From Mycobacterium sp. KBS0706 (GTDB taxonomy: Bacteria > Pseudomonadota > Alphaproteobacteria > DSM-16000 > Inquilinaceae): a DNA stretch of 64,000 nt. Each line of letters opens with the position of its first letter. Position 1 is the first letter of the stretch. Positions 57,161-64,000 of the stretch are shown one piece after another. The notes under the pieces are model-generated. The model searched no databases and was not told where the DNA came from. It saw only the letters and a program-made list of their open reading frames with translations. The stretch covers positions 1-64,000 of the forward strand of contig NZ_VCCH02000045.1 in NCBI RefSeq assembly GCF_005938675.2. The letters run 5' to 3'. The translations under genes were made by a program, and so were the position numbers.

Positions 57161-57616
57161 ATGACCAACAAAACCGAACAGCGCCGCGACTGGATGGCCG
57201 TGCTGGCCAAGTCCGATCCGGCGACGCTGCAACGCCTGTGGTCGGATCTCGGCGACCAGGCCGGCTTCACCACGCTGGGCCCGGCCGAGACCGGCATGGT
57301 GATGGTGCGCGGCCGCGCCGGCGGCGACGGCATGGCCTTCGCGCTCGGCGAGATGACGGTGACGCGCTGCACCGTTCGCCTCGACGGCAGCGAGGTGCTG
57401 GGCTTCGCCTATGTCGCCGGCCGCGACCGCCGCCATGCCGAGATCGCGGCCCGCGCCGATGCCCTGCTGCAGACCGACCGGCGCGACGCCGTTGAGGCCG
57501 CGGTGATCGCACCGCTGCGGCAGGCCCAGGCAGAGGCGCGCGGGACCGCCCGGCGCAAGGCCGCGGCCACCCGCGTCGACTTCTTCACCATGGTGCGGGG
57601 GGAGAATCCGCGATGA
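57161..57616 (+). CDS. phnG: C-P lyase core subunit PhnG
   Basis: 151 residues. Family segments: RRDWMAVLAKSDPATLQRLWSD, GLGP-like TLGPAETGMVMVRGRAGGDGMAFALGEMTVTRCTVRL, and GFAYVAGRDRRHAEIAARADALLQ. PhnG is a structural part of the PhnGHIJ core complex that attaches phosphonate to ATP as a ribose 5-triphosphate derivative and cleaves the C-P bond. It is the first gene of the operon; phnH overlaps its stop by ATGA. Confidence 0.96.
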   Translation: MTNKTEQRRDWMAVLAKSDPATLQRLWSDLGDQAGFTTLGPAETGMVMVRGRAGGDGMAFALGEMTVTRCTVRLDGSEVLGFAYVAGRDRRHAEIAARADALLQTDRRDAVEAAVIAPLRQAQAEARGTARRKAAATRVDFFTMVRGENPR

Positions 57617-58218
57617 CCGCGATCCTCGATTCGGCGGCGCTGCTGCCCGGCTTCGCCGACCCGGTGCTCGGCAGCCAGTCGGTGTTCCGCGCCGTGCTCG
57701 ACGCCATGTCCCGGCCCGGCCAGCCGGTCGCCTGCCCGGAACCGGTCGCGGCGCCGGCCCCGCTCGGCCGCGCCATGAGCGCGGCGGCGCTGACCCTGGT
57801 CGATTTCGACACGCCGGTCTGGCTCGACCCCGCCCTGTCGACCCCGGCGGTGCAGAGCTTCCTGCGCTTCCACACCGGCGCGCCGCTGGTCGCCGACCCG
57901 GCCGCCGCCGCCTTCCTGCTCGTCGCCGATGCCGCATCCCTGCCGCGCCTCGGCGGCCTGGCCCTGGGCGAGGACCGCTACCCCGACCGTTCGGCGACGC
58001 TGGTGGTCGAGGTGCCGGGGCTGGACGGGTCGGAAGCGGGCCGCTTCACCGGCCCCGGCATCACCACCGCCGAGCCTGCCCGGATCGCCGGCCTGCCGGC
58101 CTGGTTCCGCGAGGACTGGGCGGCCAATAGCGCCGCCTATCCGCTCGGCGTCGACCTTCTGCTGACCTGCGGCGACCGGATGCTGGGCCTGCCGCGCACC
58201 ACCCGCTGGGAGGGCTGA
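57613..58218 (+). CDS. phnH: C-P lyase core subunit PhnH
   Basis: 201 residues. Recognised by LLPGFADPVLGSQSVFRAVLDAMSRPGQPV at the N-terminus, TLVDFDTPVWLDP, FHTGAPLV and GLALGEDRYPDRSATLVVEVPGL. PhnH dimerises in the core complex and is a PLP-transferase-like fold without PLP. It overlaps phnG by 4 bases (ATGA) and ends 4 bases before phnI. Confidence 0.96.
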   Translation: MTAILDSAALLPGFADPVLGSQSVFRAVLDAMSRPGQPVACPEPVAAPAPLGRAMSAAALTLVDFDTPVWLDPALSTPAVQSFLRFHTGAPLVADPAAAAFLLVADAASLPRLGGLALGEDRYPDRSATLVVEVPGLDGSEAGRFTGPGITTAEPARIAGLPAWFREDWAANSAAYPLGVDLLLTCGDRMLGLPRTTRWEG

Positions 58219-58222
58219 TCCG

Positions 58223-59335
58223 ATGTATGTCGCCGTCAAGGGGGGCGAACGCGCGATCGAGAACGCCCAGGCGCTGGTGGCGGAAACCCGCCGCGGCGAT
58301 CCGGCGGTGCCCGAGATCGCCGCGGACCAGATCCGCGAGCAGCTCGGTCTGGCCGTCGACCGCGTGATGGCCGAGGGCTCGTTGTACGACCGCGACCTCG
58401 CGGCGCTGGCGATCAAGCAGGCGCAGGGCGACCTGGTCGAGGCGATCTTCCTGCTGCGCGCCTATCGCACCACGCTGCCGCGCTTCGCGGTGTCGGAGCC
58501 GGTCGACACCGCCCGGATGACGGTGCGGCGCCGCATCTCCGCCACCTACAAGGACATTCCGGGCGGCCAGATCCTGGGACCGACCTACGACTACACCCAC
58601 CGGCTGATCGACTTCGCCCTGGCCGCCGCGGGCGAGCCGCCGGTGGCGGCGGAGGGCGAGACGGGGCCGGACGGGCCGGTGCCGCGGGTGGTCGACATCC
58701 TCAACCGCGAGGGGCTGATCGAGCGCGAGGCCGAAGCGCCCGAGGGGCATGAGCCGGTCGACCTGACCCGCGACCCGCTGACCCTGCCGGCCGACCGCGA
58801 CCAGCGGCTGCAGAACCTGGCGCGGGGCGACGAGGGCTTCCTGCTGGCGCTCGGCTATTCGGTGCAGCGCGGCTATGGCGGCAACCACCCCTTCGCCGGC
58901 GAGATCCGGCTGGGCGAGGTGGCGGTCGAGATCGTGCCGGAGGAGCTGGGCTTCGCCATCGAGATCGGCGAGGTCACCGTCACCGAGTGCCAGATGGTGA
59001 ACCAGTTCGCCGGGTCGAAGTCGGCGCCGCCGCAATTCACCCGCGGCTACGGCCTGGCCTTCGGCCATTGCGAGCGCAAGGTCATGGCGATGTCGCTGGT
59101 CGACCGGGCGCTGCGCGGCCGCGACCTGGGCGAGGCCGCGCGCTACCCGGCCCAGGATGAGGAGTTCGTGCTGGCGCACAGCGACAATGTCGAGGCTTCG
59201 GGCTTCGTGCAGCATCTCAAGCTGCCGCATTACGTCGACTTCCAGGCCGAGCTGGAACTCGTCCGCCGGCTGCGGGCGAAGCACGAGCAGCGCGCCCGGG
59301 AAGCCGACGACACCCGGAAGGAGGCGGCGGAATGA
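58223..59335 (+). CDS. phnI: C-P lyase core subunit PhnI (nucleosidase)
   Basis: 370 residues beginning MYVAVKGGERAIENAQALV, the diagnostic PhnI start. Conserved blocks include LVEAIFLLRAYRTTLPRF, RRRISATYKDIPGGQILGPTYDYTHRLIDFAL, and YSVQRGYGGNHPFAGEIRLGEV. PhnI exchanges the adenine of ATP for methylphosphonate-type substrates within the complex. Its stop is followed by an unusual 174-base gap containing a palindromic repeat before phnJ, whereas all other junctions in this operon up to phnM are within a few bases or overlap. Confidence 0.96.
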   Translation: MYVAVKGGERAIENAQALVAETRRGDPAVPEIAADQIREQLGLAVDRVMAEGSLYDRDLAALAIKQAQGDLVEAIFLLRAYRTTLPRFAVSEPVDTARMTVRRRISATYKDIPGGQILGPTYDYTHRLIDFALAAAGEPPVAAEGETGPDGPVPRVVDILNREGLIEREAEAPEGHEPVDLTRDPLTLPADRDQRLQNLARGDEGFLLALGYSVQRGYGGNHPFAGEIRLGEVAVEIVPEELGFAIEIGEVTVTECQMVNQFAGSKSAPPQFTRGYGLAFGHCERKVMAMSLVDRALRGRDLGEAARYPAQDEEFVLAHSDNVEASGFVQHLKLPHYVDFQAELELVRRLRAKHEQRAREADDTRKEAAE

Positions 59336-59359
59336 GCGCCGGTATCGTGACGAAGAGGG

Positions 59360-59505
59360 CAGGGCGGGTCCACCCCCTCACCCTCCCAGCCCAAGCGGGC
59401 TGGGCCCCTCCCTCTTCCCGGGGAGAGGGGAAGGGAACCAGGCGCGGATTCACCTCTCCCTGGGGAGAGGTCGAAATCGCGCAGCGATTTCGGGTGAGGG
59501 GGAGA
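59360..59505. repeat. Palindromic repeat element inserted between phnI and phnJ
   Basis: About 146 bp with several inverted segments: CCCAGCCCAAGCGGGCTGGG, CCTCTTCCCGGGGAGAGG, CCTCTCCCTGGGGAGAGG and ATCGCGCAGCGAT, ending GGTGAGGGGGAG. This is the widespread 'tctccctggggagagg..cgcagcg..ggtgaggggg' class of intergenic repeat. It interrupts what would otherwise be a tight operon junction. An accidental frame (59332-59517) runs through it. Confidence 0.8.
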
Positions 59506-59509
59506 GCCG

Positions 59510-60457
59510 ATGTCTGACGTGAGCACAGCCGTGACCGGGCGCGATCCCGGCTACAACTTCGCCTATCTCGACGAGCAGACCAAGCGGATGATCCGCCGGG
59601 CGCTGCTGAAGGCGGTGGCGATCCCCGGCTACCAGGTGCCGTTCGGCGGCCGCGAGATGCCGGTGCCCTATGGCTGGGGCACGGGCGGCATCCAGGTCAC
59701 CGCCAGCATCATCGGCCCGGACGACGTGCTGAAGGTGATCGACCAGGGCGCCGACGACACCACCAACGCCGTCAACATCCGCCGCTTCTTCGCCCGCGTC
59801 GCCGGCGTGGCGACCACCGAGGACACCGGCGCGGCCACGGTGATCCAGACCCGCCACCGTATCCCGGAGCAGCCGCTGGCCGAGGGCCAGATCCTGGTCT
59901 ACCAGGTGCCGCAGCCGGAGCCGCTGCGGCGGCTGGAGCCGCGCGAGACCGAGGCCCGGATGATGCACGGCTATGCCGATTACGGGCTGATGCATGTCCG
60001 CCTCTACGAGGACATCGCCCGCTTCGGCCATATCGCCACCACCTACGACTATCCGGTGATGGTGCATGGCCGATATCTGATGGCGCCCTCGCCGATCCCG
60101 AAGTTCGATAATCCGAAGATGCACATGAATCCGGCGCTGCAGCTGTTCGGGGCGGGACGCGAGAAGCGGATCTACGCCATCCCGCCCCACACCCGGGTGG
60201 TCAGCCTGGACTTCGAGGACCATCCCTTCGACATCCAGCATTGGGATCAGCCCTGCGCCCTCTGCGGCGCCGAGGACAGCTATCTCGACGAGGTCGTGCT
60301 CGACGATGCCGGCGGGCACATGTTCGTCTGCTCGGACAGCCATCACTGCCGCACCCGCCGCCAAGCCGGCCATTACGGCGCGCTGAGCGGCGAGGCGCTG
60401 GCCGCCTATGACCGCGCGGTCGAGCAGGCGCATGAGCCCAAGGGAGCCGAGGCATGA
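59510..60457 (+). CDS. phnJ: C-P lyase radical SAM subunit PhnJ
   Basis: 315 residues. The catalytic subunit of C-P lyase, cutting 5-phosphoribosyl 1-phosphonate to the alkane and cyclic phosphate. It starts with GYNFAYLDEQTKRMIRRALLKAVAIPGYQVPFGGREMPVPYGWGTGG. The cluster cysteines are Cys249, Cys252 (CALCG), Cys274 and Cys280 (VCSDSHHC), the same C-x2-C-x21-C-x5-C spacing as E. coli C241/C244/C266/C272. ATG 59510 follows GGGGGAGAG, a ribosome site supplied by the end of the repeat element. It overlaps phnK by ATGA. Confidence 0.97.
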   Translation: MSDVSTAVTGRDPGYNFAYLDEQTKRMIRRALLKAVAIPGYQVPFGGREMPVPYGWGTGGIQVTASIIGPDDVLKVIDQGADDTTNAVNIRRFFARVAGVATTEDTGAATVIQTRHRIPEQPLAEGQILVYQVPQPEPLRRLEPRETEARMMHGYADYGLMHVRLYEDIARFGHIATTYDYPVMVHGRYLMAPSPIPKFDNPKMHMNPALQLFGAGREKRIYAIPPHTRVVSLDFEDHPFDIQHWDQPCALCGAEDSYLDEVVLDDAGGHMFVCSDSHHCRTRRQAGHYGALSGEALAAYDRAVEQAHEPKGAEA

Positions 60458-61233
60458 GCGGCGACATCCTGCTGCGGGTCGAGGGCCTGACCAAGCTGTA
60501 TGGCGACACCGTCACCGGCTGCCGCGAGGTCGCCTTCGAGATGTCGCCCGGCGAGGTGCTGGGCATCGTCGGCGAGAGCGGCTCGGGCAAGACCACGCTG
60601 CTCAACTGCATCTCCGGCCGGCTGCCGCCGAGCGCCGGAACGGTCGCCTTCGACACCAGGGTGCGCGGCCTGACCGACATCTATGCGCTGTCGGAGCCGG
60701 AGCGGCGGATGCTGGCCCGCACCGACTGGGGCTTCGTGCACCAGAACCCGCGCGACGGACTGCGCATGGATGTCAGCGCCGGCGCCAATGTCGGCGAGCG
60801 GCTGATGGCGGTCGGCGCCCGGCACTACGGCCGGATCCGCGGCCAGGCGCAGGACTGGATGGAAAAGGTCGAACTCGACCTCGGCCGCATCGACGACCGG
60901 CCGGCGACCTATTCGGGCGGCATGCAGCAGCGGCTGCAGATCGCCCGCAACCTGGTCACCAACCCGCGGCTGGTGTTCATGGACGAGCCGACCGGCGGCC
61001 TCGACGTCTCGGTCCAGGCCCGGCTGCTCGACCTGCTGCGCGGCCTGGTGCGCCGCCTCGGCATCGCCGTGGTGCTGGTCACCCACGACCTCGCCGTCGC
61101 CCGCCTGCTGGCCGACCGCCTGATGGTGATGCGGCATGGGCGGGTGGTGGAGACCGGCCTGACCGACCAGGTGCTGGACGACCCGCAGCACCCCTACACC
61201 CAGCTCCTCGTCTCCTCCGTCCTGCAGGTCTGA
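60454..61233 (+). CDS. phnK: C-P lyase-associated ATPase PhnK
   Basis: 259 residues, an ABC-type ATPase without a permease, docking on the PhnGHIJ core. Walker A GESGSGKTT, Q-loop FVHQNPRDGLRMDVSAG, signature YSGGMQQRLQ, Walker B VFMDEPTGGLD, H-loop VTHDLAVARLLADRLMV. The HQNPRDGLRM Q-loop is characteristic of PhnK. Overlaps phnJ (ATGA) and precedes phnL by 3 bases. Confidence 0.96.
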   Translation: MSGDILLRVEGLTKLYGDTVTGCREVAFEMSPGEVLGIVGESGSGKTTLLNCISGRLPPSAGTVAFDTRVRGLTDIYALSEPERRMLARTDWGFVHQNPRDGLRMDVSAGANVGERLMAVGARHYGRIRGQAQDWMEKVELDLGRIDDRPATYSGGMQQRLQIARNLVTNPRLVFMDEPTGGLDVSVQARLLDLLRGLVRRLGIAVVLVTHDLAVARLLADRLMVMRHGRVVETGLTDQVLDDPQHPYTQLLVSSVLQV

Positions 61234-61236
61234 GCC

Positions 61237-61959
61237 ATGCCGAACACGAGTCCGATGCCCAACCCGGCAATGATCGAGGTCTCCGGCCTGTCCAAGACCT
61301 TCGTGCTGCACAACCAAGGGGGCGTGCGGCTGCCGGTGTTCGACGGCGTCGACTTCACCGTGGCCGCCGGCGAATGCGTCGTGCTGGGCGGCGCGTCCGG
61401 CGCGGGCAAGAGCACCTTCATGCGCACCCTCTACGGCAACTACCTGGCTTCGGCAGGGCGGGTGCTGATCCGGCACGAAGGCGCGCCGGTCGACATCACC
61501 GCGGCGACGCCGCGCCGGATCCTCGAGATCCGCCGCCGGACGCTCGGCTATGTCAGCCAGTTCCTGCGGGTGATCCCGCGCGTGCCGACGCTGGAGATCG
61601 TGAAGGAGCCGATGCTGGCCTCCGGCGTCGCCGAGGCACAGGCCGAGCGCCGCGCCCGCACCCTGCTGGCCCGGCTGAACCTGCCCGAGAGCCTGTGGTC
61701 CCTGCCGCCCGCCACCTTCTCCGGCGGCGAGCAGCAGCGGGTCAACCTCGCGCATGGCTTCGCGATGGAGTATCCCATCCTCCTGCTCGACGAGCCGACG
61801 GCCTCGCTCGACGCCGACAACCGGCGCGTGGTCATCGAGCTGATCGAGGAGGCCAAGGCCCGCGGCGCCGCCATCGTCGGGATCTTCCACGACACGGCGG
61901 TGCGCGACCGGGTGGCGACCCGAATCTTCGACGTCACGCTCTACAAGGCGGCCGCATGA
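61237..61959 (+). CDS. phnL: C-P lyase-associated ATPase PhnL
   Basis: 240 residues. ABC ATPase: Walker A GGASGAGKST, FLRVIPRVPTLEIVKEPML, signature FSGGEQQRVNLAHG, Walker B ILLLDEPTASLD, H-loop GIFHDTAVRDRVATR. PhnL binds on top of PhnK in the core complex. phnM starts within its stop (ATGA). Confidence 0.96.
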   Translation: MPNTSPMPNPAMIEVSGLSKTFVLHNQGGVRLPVFDGVDFTVAAGECVVLGGASGAGKSTFMRTLYGNYLASAGRVLIRHEGAPVDITAATPRRILEIRRRTLGYVSQFLRVIPRVPTLEIVKEPMLASGVAEAQAERRARTLLARLNLPESLWSLPPATFSGGEQQRVNLAHGFAMEYPILLLDEPTASLDADNRRVVIELIEEAKARGAAIVGIFHDTAVRDRVATRIFDVTLYKAAA

Positions 61960-63089
61960 GCACGGATCTGATCTTCTCGAACGCCCGGATCGTCACCCCC
62001 GAGGCCGTCGTCACCGGAACCCTGCGGGTCGAGGACGGCCGCATCGCAGCGGTGGAGGAGGGGGGCTCGATCGTCGGCGACGATGCCGATGGCGACTATC
62101 TGATCCCCGGCATGATCGACCTGCACACCGACCATCTCGAGCGCCACGTGGCGCCGCGGCCGGGGGTGATGTGGAACAACGTCTCGGCGGCGATGGCGCA
62201 TGACGCCCAGGTGGCCACCGCCGGCATCACCACCGTGTTCGACAGCCTGTCGCTGATGGGCGAGCACAAGGGCGTGCCGCGCGGCGACCTGCTGCGGCCG
62301 ATGGTCGACGGGCTGGAGGCGGCGCGCCGCCAGGACATGCTGCGGGCCGACCATTTCCTGCATCTGCGCTGCGAGGTCGCCGACCCGCATGTGCTCGACT
62401 ACCTGTCGGTGCTGATCGACGATCCGGCGGTGCGCCTGCTCTCGATCATGGACCACACCCCCGGCCAGCGGCAATACGCCCAGGTCGAGAAATGGCGCCA
62501 GGCCAACCGCCACCGCTACAACGAGGCGGAGCTGGACGTGGTGATGAAGCAGCGCCAGGAGTCGCAGGAGGCGCACGCCCACCGGCACCGCCTCGCCATC
62601 GCCGAGCTCGCCGCCGGCCACGGCCTGGCCTTGGCCAGCCATGACGACGAGACCTCGGCCCATGTCGACGAGGCGGTGTCGCTCGGCGTCTCGATCTCGG
62701 AGTTCCCGACCACGGCCGGCGCTGCCCAGGCGGCGCGCAGCCACGGTCTGTCGATCCTGATGGGCGCGCCGAACGTGGTCCGCGGCGGCTCGCACAGCGG
62801 CAATGTCGGCGCCGCGGAGCTGGCGGCCGCCGGGCTGCTCGACATCCTCGCCTCCGACTACGTGCCGATCAGCATGCTGCACGCCGTTTGCCTGCTGGCG
62901 GAGGCGCCGGTCGGGCTCGGCCTGCCGGGGGCGGTGGCGCTGGTCAGCGCCAACCCGGCCAGGGCGGCGGGGCTGGACGACCGTGGCCGCATCGAACCCG
63001 GGTTGCGGGCCGACCTGGTCCGCTTCCGCCTGATCGACGGCGTCCCGCACATCCGCGCCGTCTGGCGCGCCGGCAAACGGGTGGCCTGA
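61956..63089 (+). CDS. phnM: Phosphoribosyl-triphosphonate diphosphohydrolase PhnM
   Basis: 377 residues, an amidohydrolase fold. The metal motif is DGDYLIPGMIDLHTDHLERHVAPRPGVMWN, with later His in DHTPGQRQYA and Asp in LASHDDETSAH and ILASDYVPISML. PhnM releases pyrophosphate from ribose-1-phosphonate 5-triphosphate, giving PhnJ's substrate. Coupled to phnL by overlap. Confidence 0.96.
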   Translation: MSTDLIFSNARIVTPEAVVTGTLRVEDGRIAAVEEGGSIVGDDADGDYLIPGMIDLHTDHLERHVAPRPGVMWNNVSAAMAHDAQVATAGITTVFDSLSLMGEHKGVPRGDLLRPMVDGLEAARRQDMLRADHFLHLRCEVADPHVLDYLSVLIDDPAVRLLSIMDHTPGQRQYAQVEKWRQANRHRYNEAELDVVMKQRQESQEAHAHRHRLAIAELAAGHGLALASHDDETSAHVDEAVSLGVSISEFPTTAGAAQAARSHGLSILMGAPNVVRGGSHSGNVGAAELAAAGLLDILASDYVPISMLHAVCLLAEAPVGLGLPGAVALVSANPARAAGLDDRGRIEPGLRADLVRFRLIDGVPHIRAVWRAGKRVA

Positions 63090-63149
63090 GCTGGTCAAGC
63101 CGTTGAACCAACGCATTGCCCGCCCGATAGCTGGGATGCCTGAGACGAC

Positions 63150-63854
63150 ATGACCCGACGCTACGCGATCTATTTCGCACCGCCTTCCGCGTCTGCGCTT
63201 GCGGAGCTCGGCGCCGAGCTGCTCGGCCGCGACCCGGAGACAGGAGAGTCGCGGCCGCAGCCGCGGCTCGACGGCCTCGACCCCGGCCGGTTCCACGCCA
63301 TCACCGAAGATGCCCGGCACTACGGCTTCCATGCCACGCTGAAGGCGCCGTTCCCGCTCGCCGAAGGCGTGTCCGGCGAGGCGCTGCATGCCGCGGCCGC
63401 GGCCTTCGCCGCCGCCCAGCCTCCGGCAGCGGGCCCGGCGCTGGCGCTGGCCTCGATCGGCGGCTTCCTGGCCCTGGTGCCATCGTCGGCGGCGCCGGAG
63501 GTGCACGCTTTGGCCGATGCCTGCGTCGAGGCCTTCGACCGGTTCCGCGCCCCCCTGACGGCGGCGGAGCTGGAGCAGCGGCGCCGGTCGCCGCTGACCC
63601 CGGCGCAGGACCGCCACCTCGAGCGCTGGGGCTACCCCTATGTCTTCGACGAGTTCCGCTTCCACATGACGCTCACCGCCCGCCTGACCGACAAGGCCGA
63701 GCACGAGCGGGTCCGCGCCCTGCTGGCCGAGCGGACCGCGCCGGTCTGCATCGATCCGCTGCGGATCGACGCGATCGCGGTCTACGAGCAGGCCGACCGG
63801 CAGTCCCCGTTTCTCGTTACCGGCCGCTATCCGTTGAAGGGGATGTCGGCATGA
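63150..63854 (+). CDS. DUF1045 2H-phosphodiesterase-like protein of the phn operon
   Basis: 234 residues. Two HxT motifs, His61-Ala-Thr63 (FHATLKAPF) and His172-Met-Thr174 (FHMTLTARL), are the active-site pair of 2H phosphoesterases. The RYAIYFAPPSASALAELGAELLGRD start is typical of the DUF1045 'putative phosphonate metabolism' family. It could open the 1,2-cyclic phosphate left by C-P lyase, a job done by PhnP elsewhere; PhnP is not in the window. The gap to phnM is 60 bases; the next gene overlaps by ATGA. Confidence 0.9.
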   Translation: MTRRYAIYFAPPSASALAELGAELLGRDPETGESRPQPRLDGLDPGRFHAITEDARHYGFHATLKAPFPLAEGVSGEALHAAAAAFAAAQPPAAGPALALASIGGFLALVPSSAAPEVHALADACVEAFDRFRAPLTAAELEQRRRSPLTPAQDRHLERWGYPYVFDEFRFHMTLTARLTDKAEHERVRALLAERTAPVCIDPLRIDAIAVYEQADRQSPFLVTGRYPLKGMSA

Positions 63855-64000
63855 CCGCGGTGGTCACGGCGGTCGGCCTCTGCCCGACCCACAGCTTCAG
63901 CAAGCCGGTTGTCGAGACGATCCGGCTGCTGGCCGGGCTCGGGGTCGAGGGTGACGCCCATCTCGGGGTCACGGTGAAGCACCGGTCGCGGGTCAAGGCC
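63851..64000 (+). CDS. MOSC-domain protein (C-terminus beyond window)
   Basis: Only the first 50 residues are visible: MTAVVTAVGLCPTHSFSKPV, then IRLLAGLGVEGDAHLGVTVKHRSRVKA. The GVEGDAHLG motif is that of the MOSC (molybdenum cofactor sulfurase C-terminal) superfamily. Its start overlaps the DUF1045 stop by 4 bases, so it belongs to the phn operon. MOSC proteins handle Mo- or S-containing groups; what one does next to C-P lyase is unclear. Partial at the right edge. Confidence 0.75.
   Translation, partial: MTAVVTAVGLCPTHSFSKPVVETIRLLAGLGVEGDAHLGVTVKHRSRVKA

Noticed and set aside
59332..59517. 61-codon frame between phnI and phnJ
   Set aside because: It is the translation of a known type of intergenic palindrome and its stop lies inside phnJ. 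Not a protein gene.

Overview
The window is high-GC DNA with dense, often 4-bp-overlapping (ATGA or GTGA) operons and occasional GTG and TTG starts. It carries rhizobial/Rhodospirillales-type gene families: a phn C-P lyase operon, Dpp/Opp transporters, many LysR/GntR regulators, MipA/OmpV and OmpA outer membrane proteins, and an RTX protease. This points to an alphaproteobacterium, probably of the Rhodospirillales (Inquilinus/Azospirillum-like). That placement is inferred from gene content and codon bias, not from a marker gene. No tRNA, rRNA, CRISPR or phage genes were seen.

Layout. 1-5.4 kb: the end of an OmpA porin, then a LacI regulator divergent from a Tat-exported sugar-binding protein, which is followed by a left-handed beta-helix acyltransferase fused to a toroid-like domain. 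5.4-12 kb: a looser, less gene-dense stretch with a universal stress protein, a DUF4019 protein, a LysR/hydrolase pair, a complete IS256-family element with an 8-bp target duplication, and an orphan DUF6188-like protein. 12-14.8 kb: LysR, ArsR-SRPBCC and an acetoacetate-decarboxylase-like gene. 14.8-18 kb: a cobalamin riboswitch leading into nrdA. 18-23.5 kb: a GntR-associated amine-catabolism-like operon (class III aminotransferase, gamma-glutamyl-amine synthetase-like protein and two SDRs). 23.6-27.3 kb: a two-component system, a Dabb protein and MipA. 27.3-30.7 kb: a large RTX metalloprotease. 31.7-32.9 kb: nrdB, unlinked from nrdA. 33-39.6 kb: an NDH-like oxidoreductase, a SorC regulator, an L,D-transpeptidase, an M1 peptidase and a GFA protein. 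39.7-47.6 kb: a dipeptide ABC transporter, a C45 acyltransferase, a double-HTH GntR and a GNAT. 47.6-56.2 kb: LysR with a dehalogenase-like hydrolase and a Tat-exported metallo-beta-lactamase-fold protein, a legumain-like lipoprotein, a glyoxalase, a Kef antiporter and an OFA-type MFS. 56.3-64 kb: phnF divergent from phnGHI-J-K-L-M, then DUF1045 and MOSC.

The most notable points are these. (1) The ribonucleotide reductase is a class Ic enzyme: NrdB has Phe at the radical-Tyr position and Glu for the first metal Asp, as in Chlamydia. Its large subunit gene alone sits behind a B12 riboswitch, while nrdB, 13.7 kb away, has a tandem NrdR-like box pair instead. (2) An ArsR operon has its operator, -10 element and start codon in one palindrome and is predicted to be leaderless. 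(3) A mobile palindromic repeat splits phnI from phnJ. (4) A sugar-binding protein without permeases is coupled to an unusual acyltransferase-toroid fusion.
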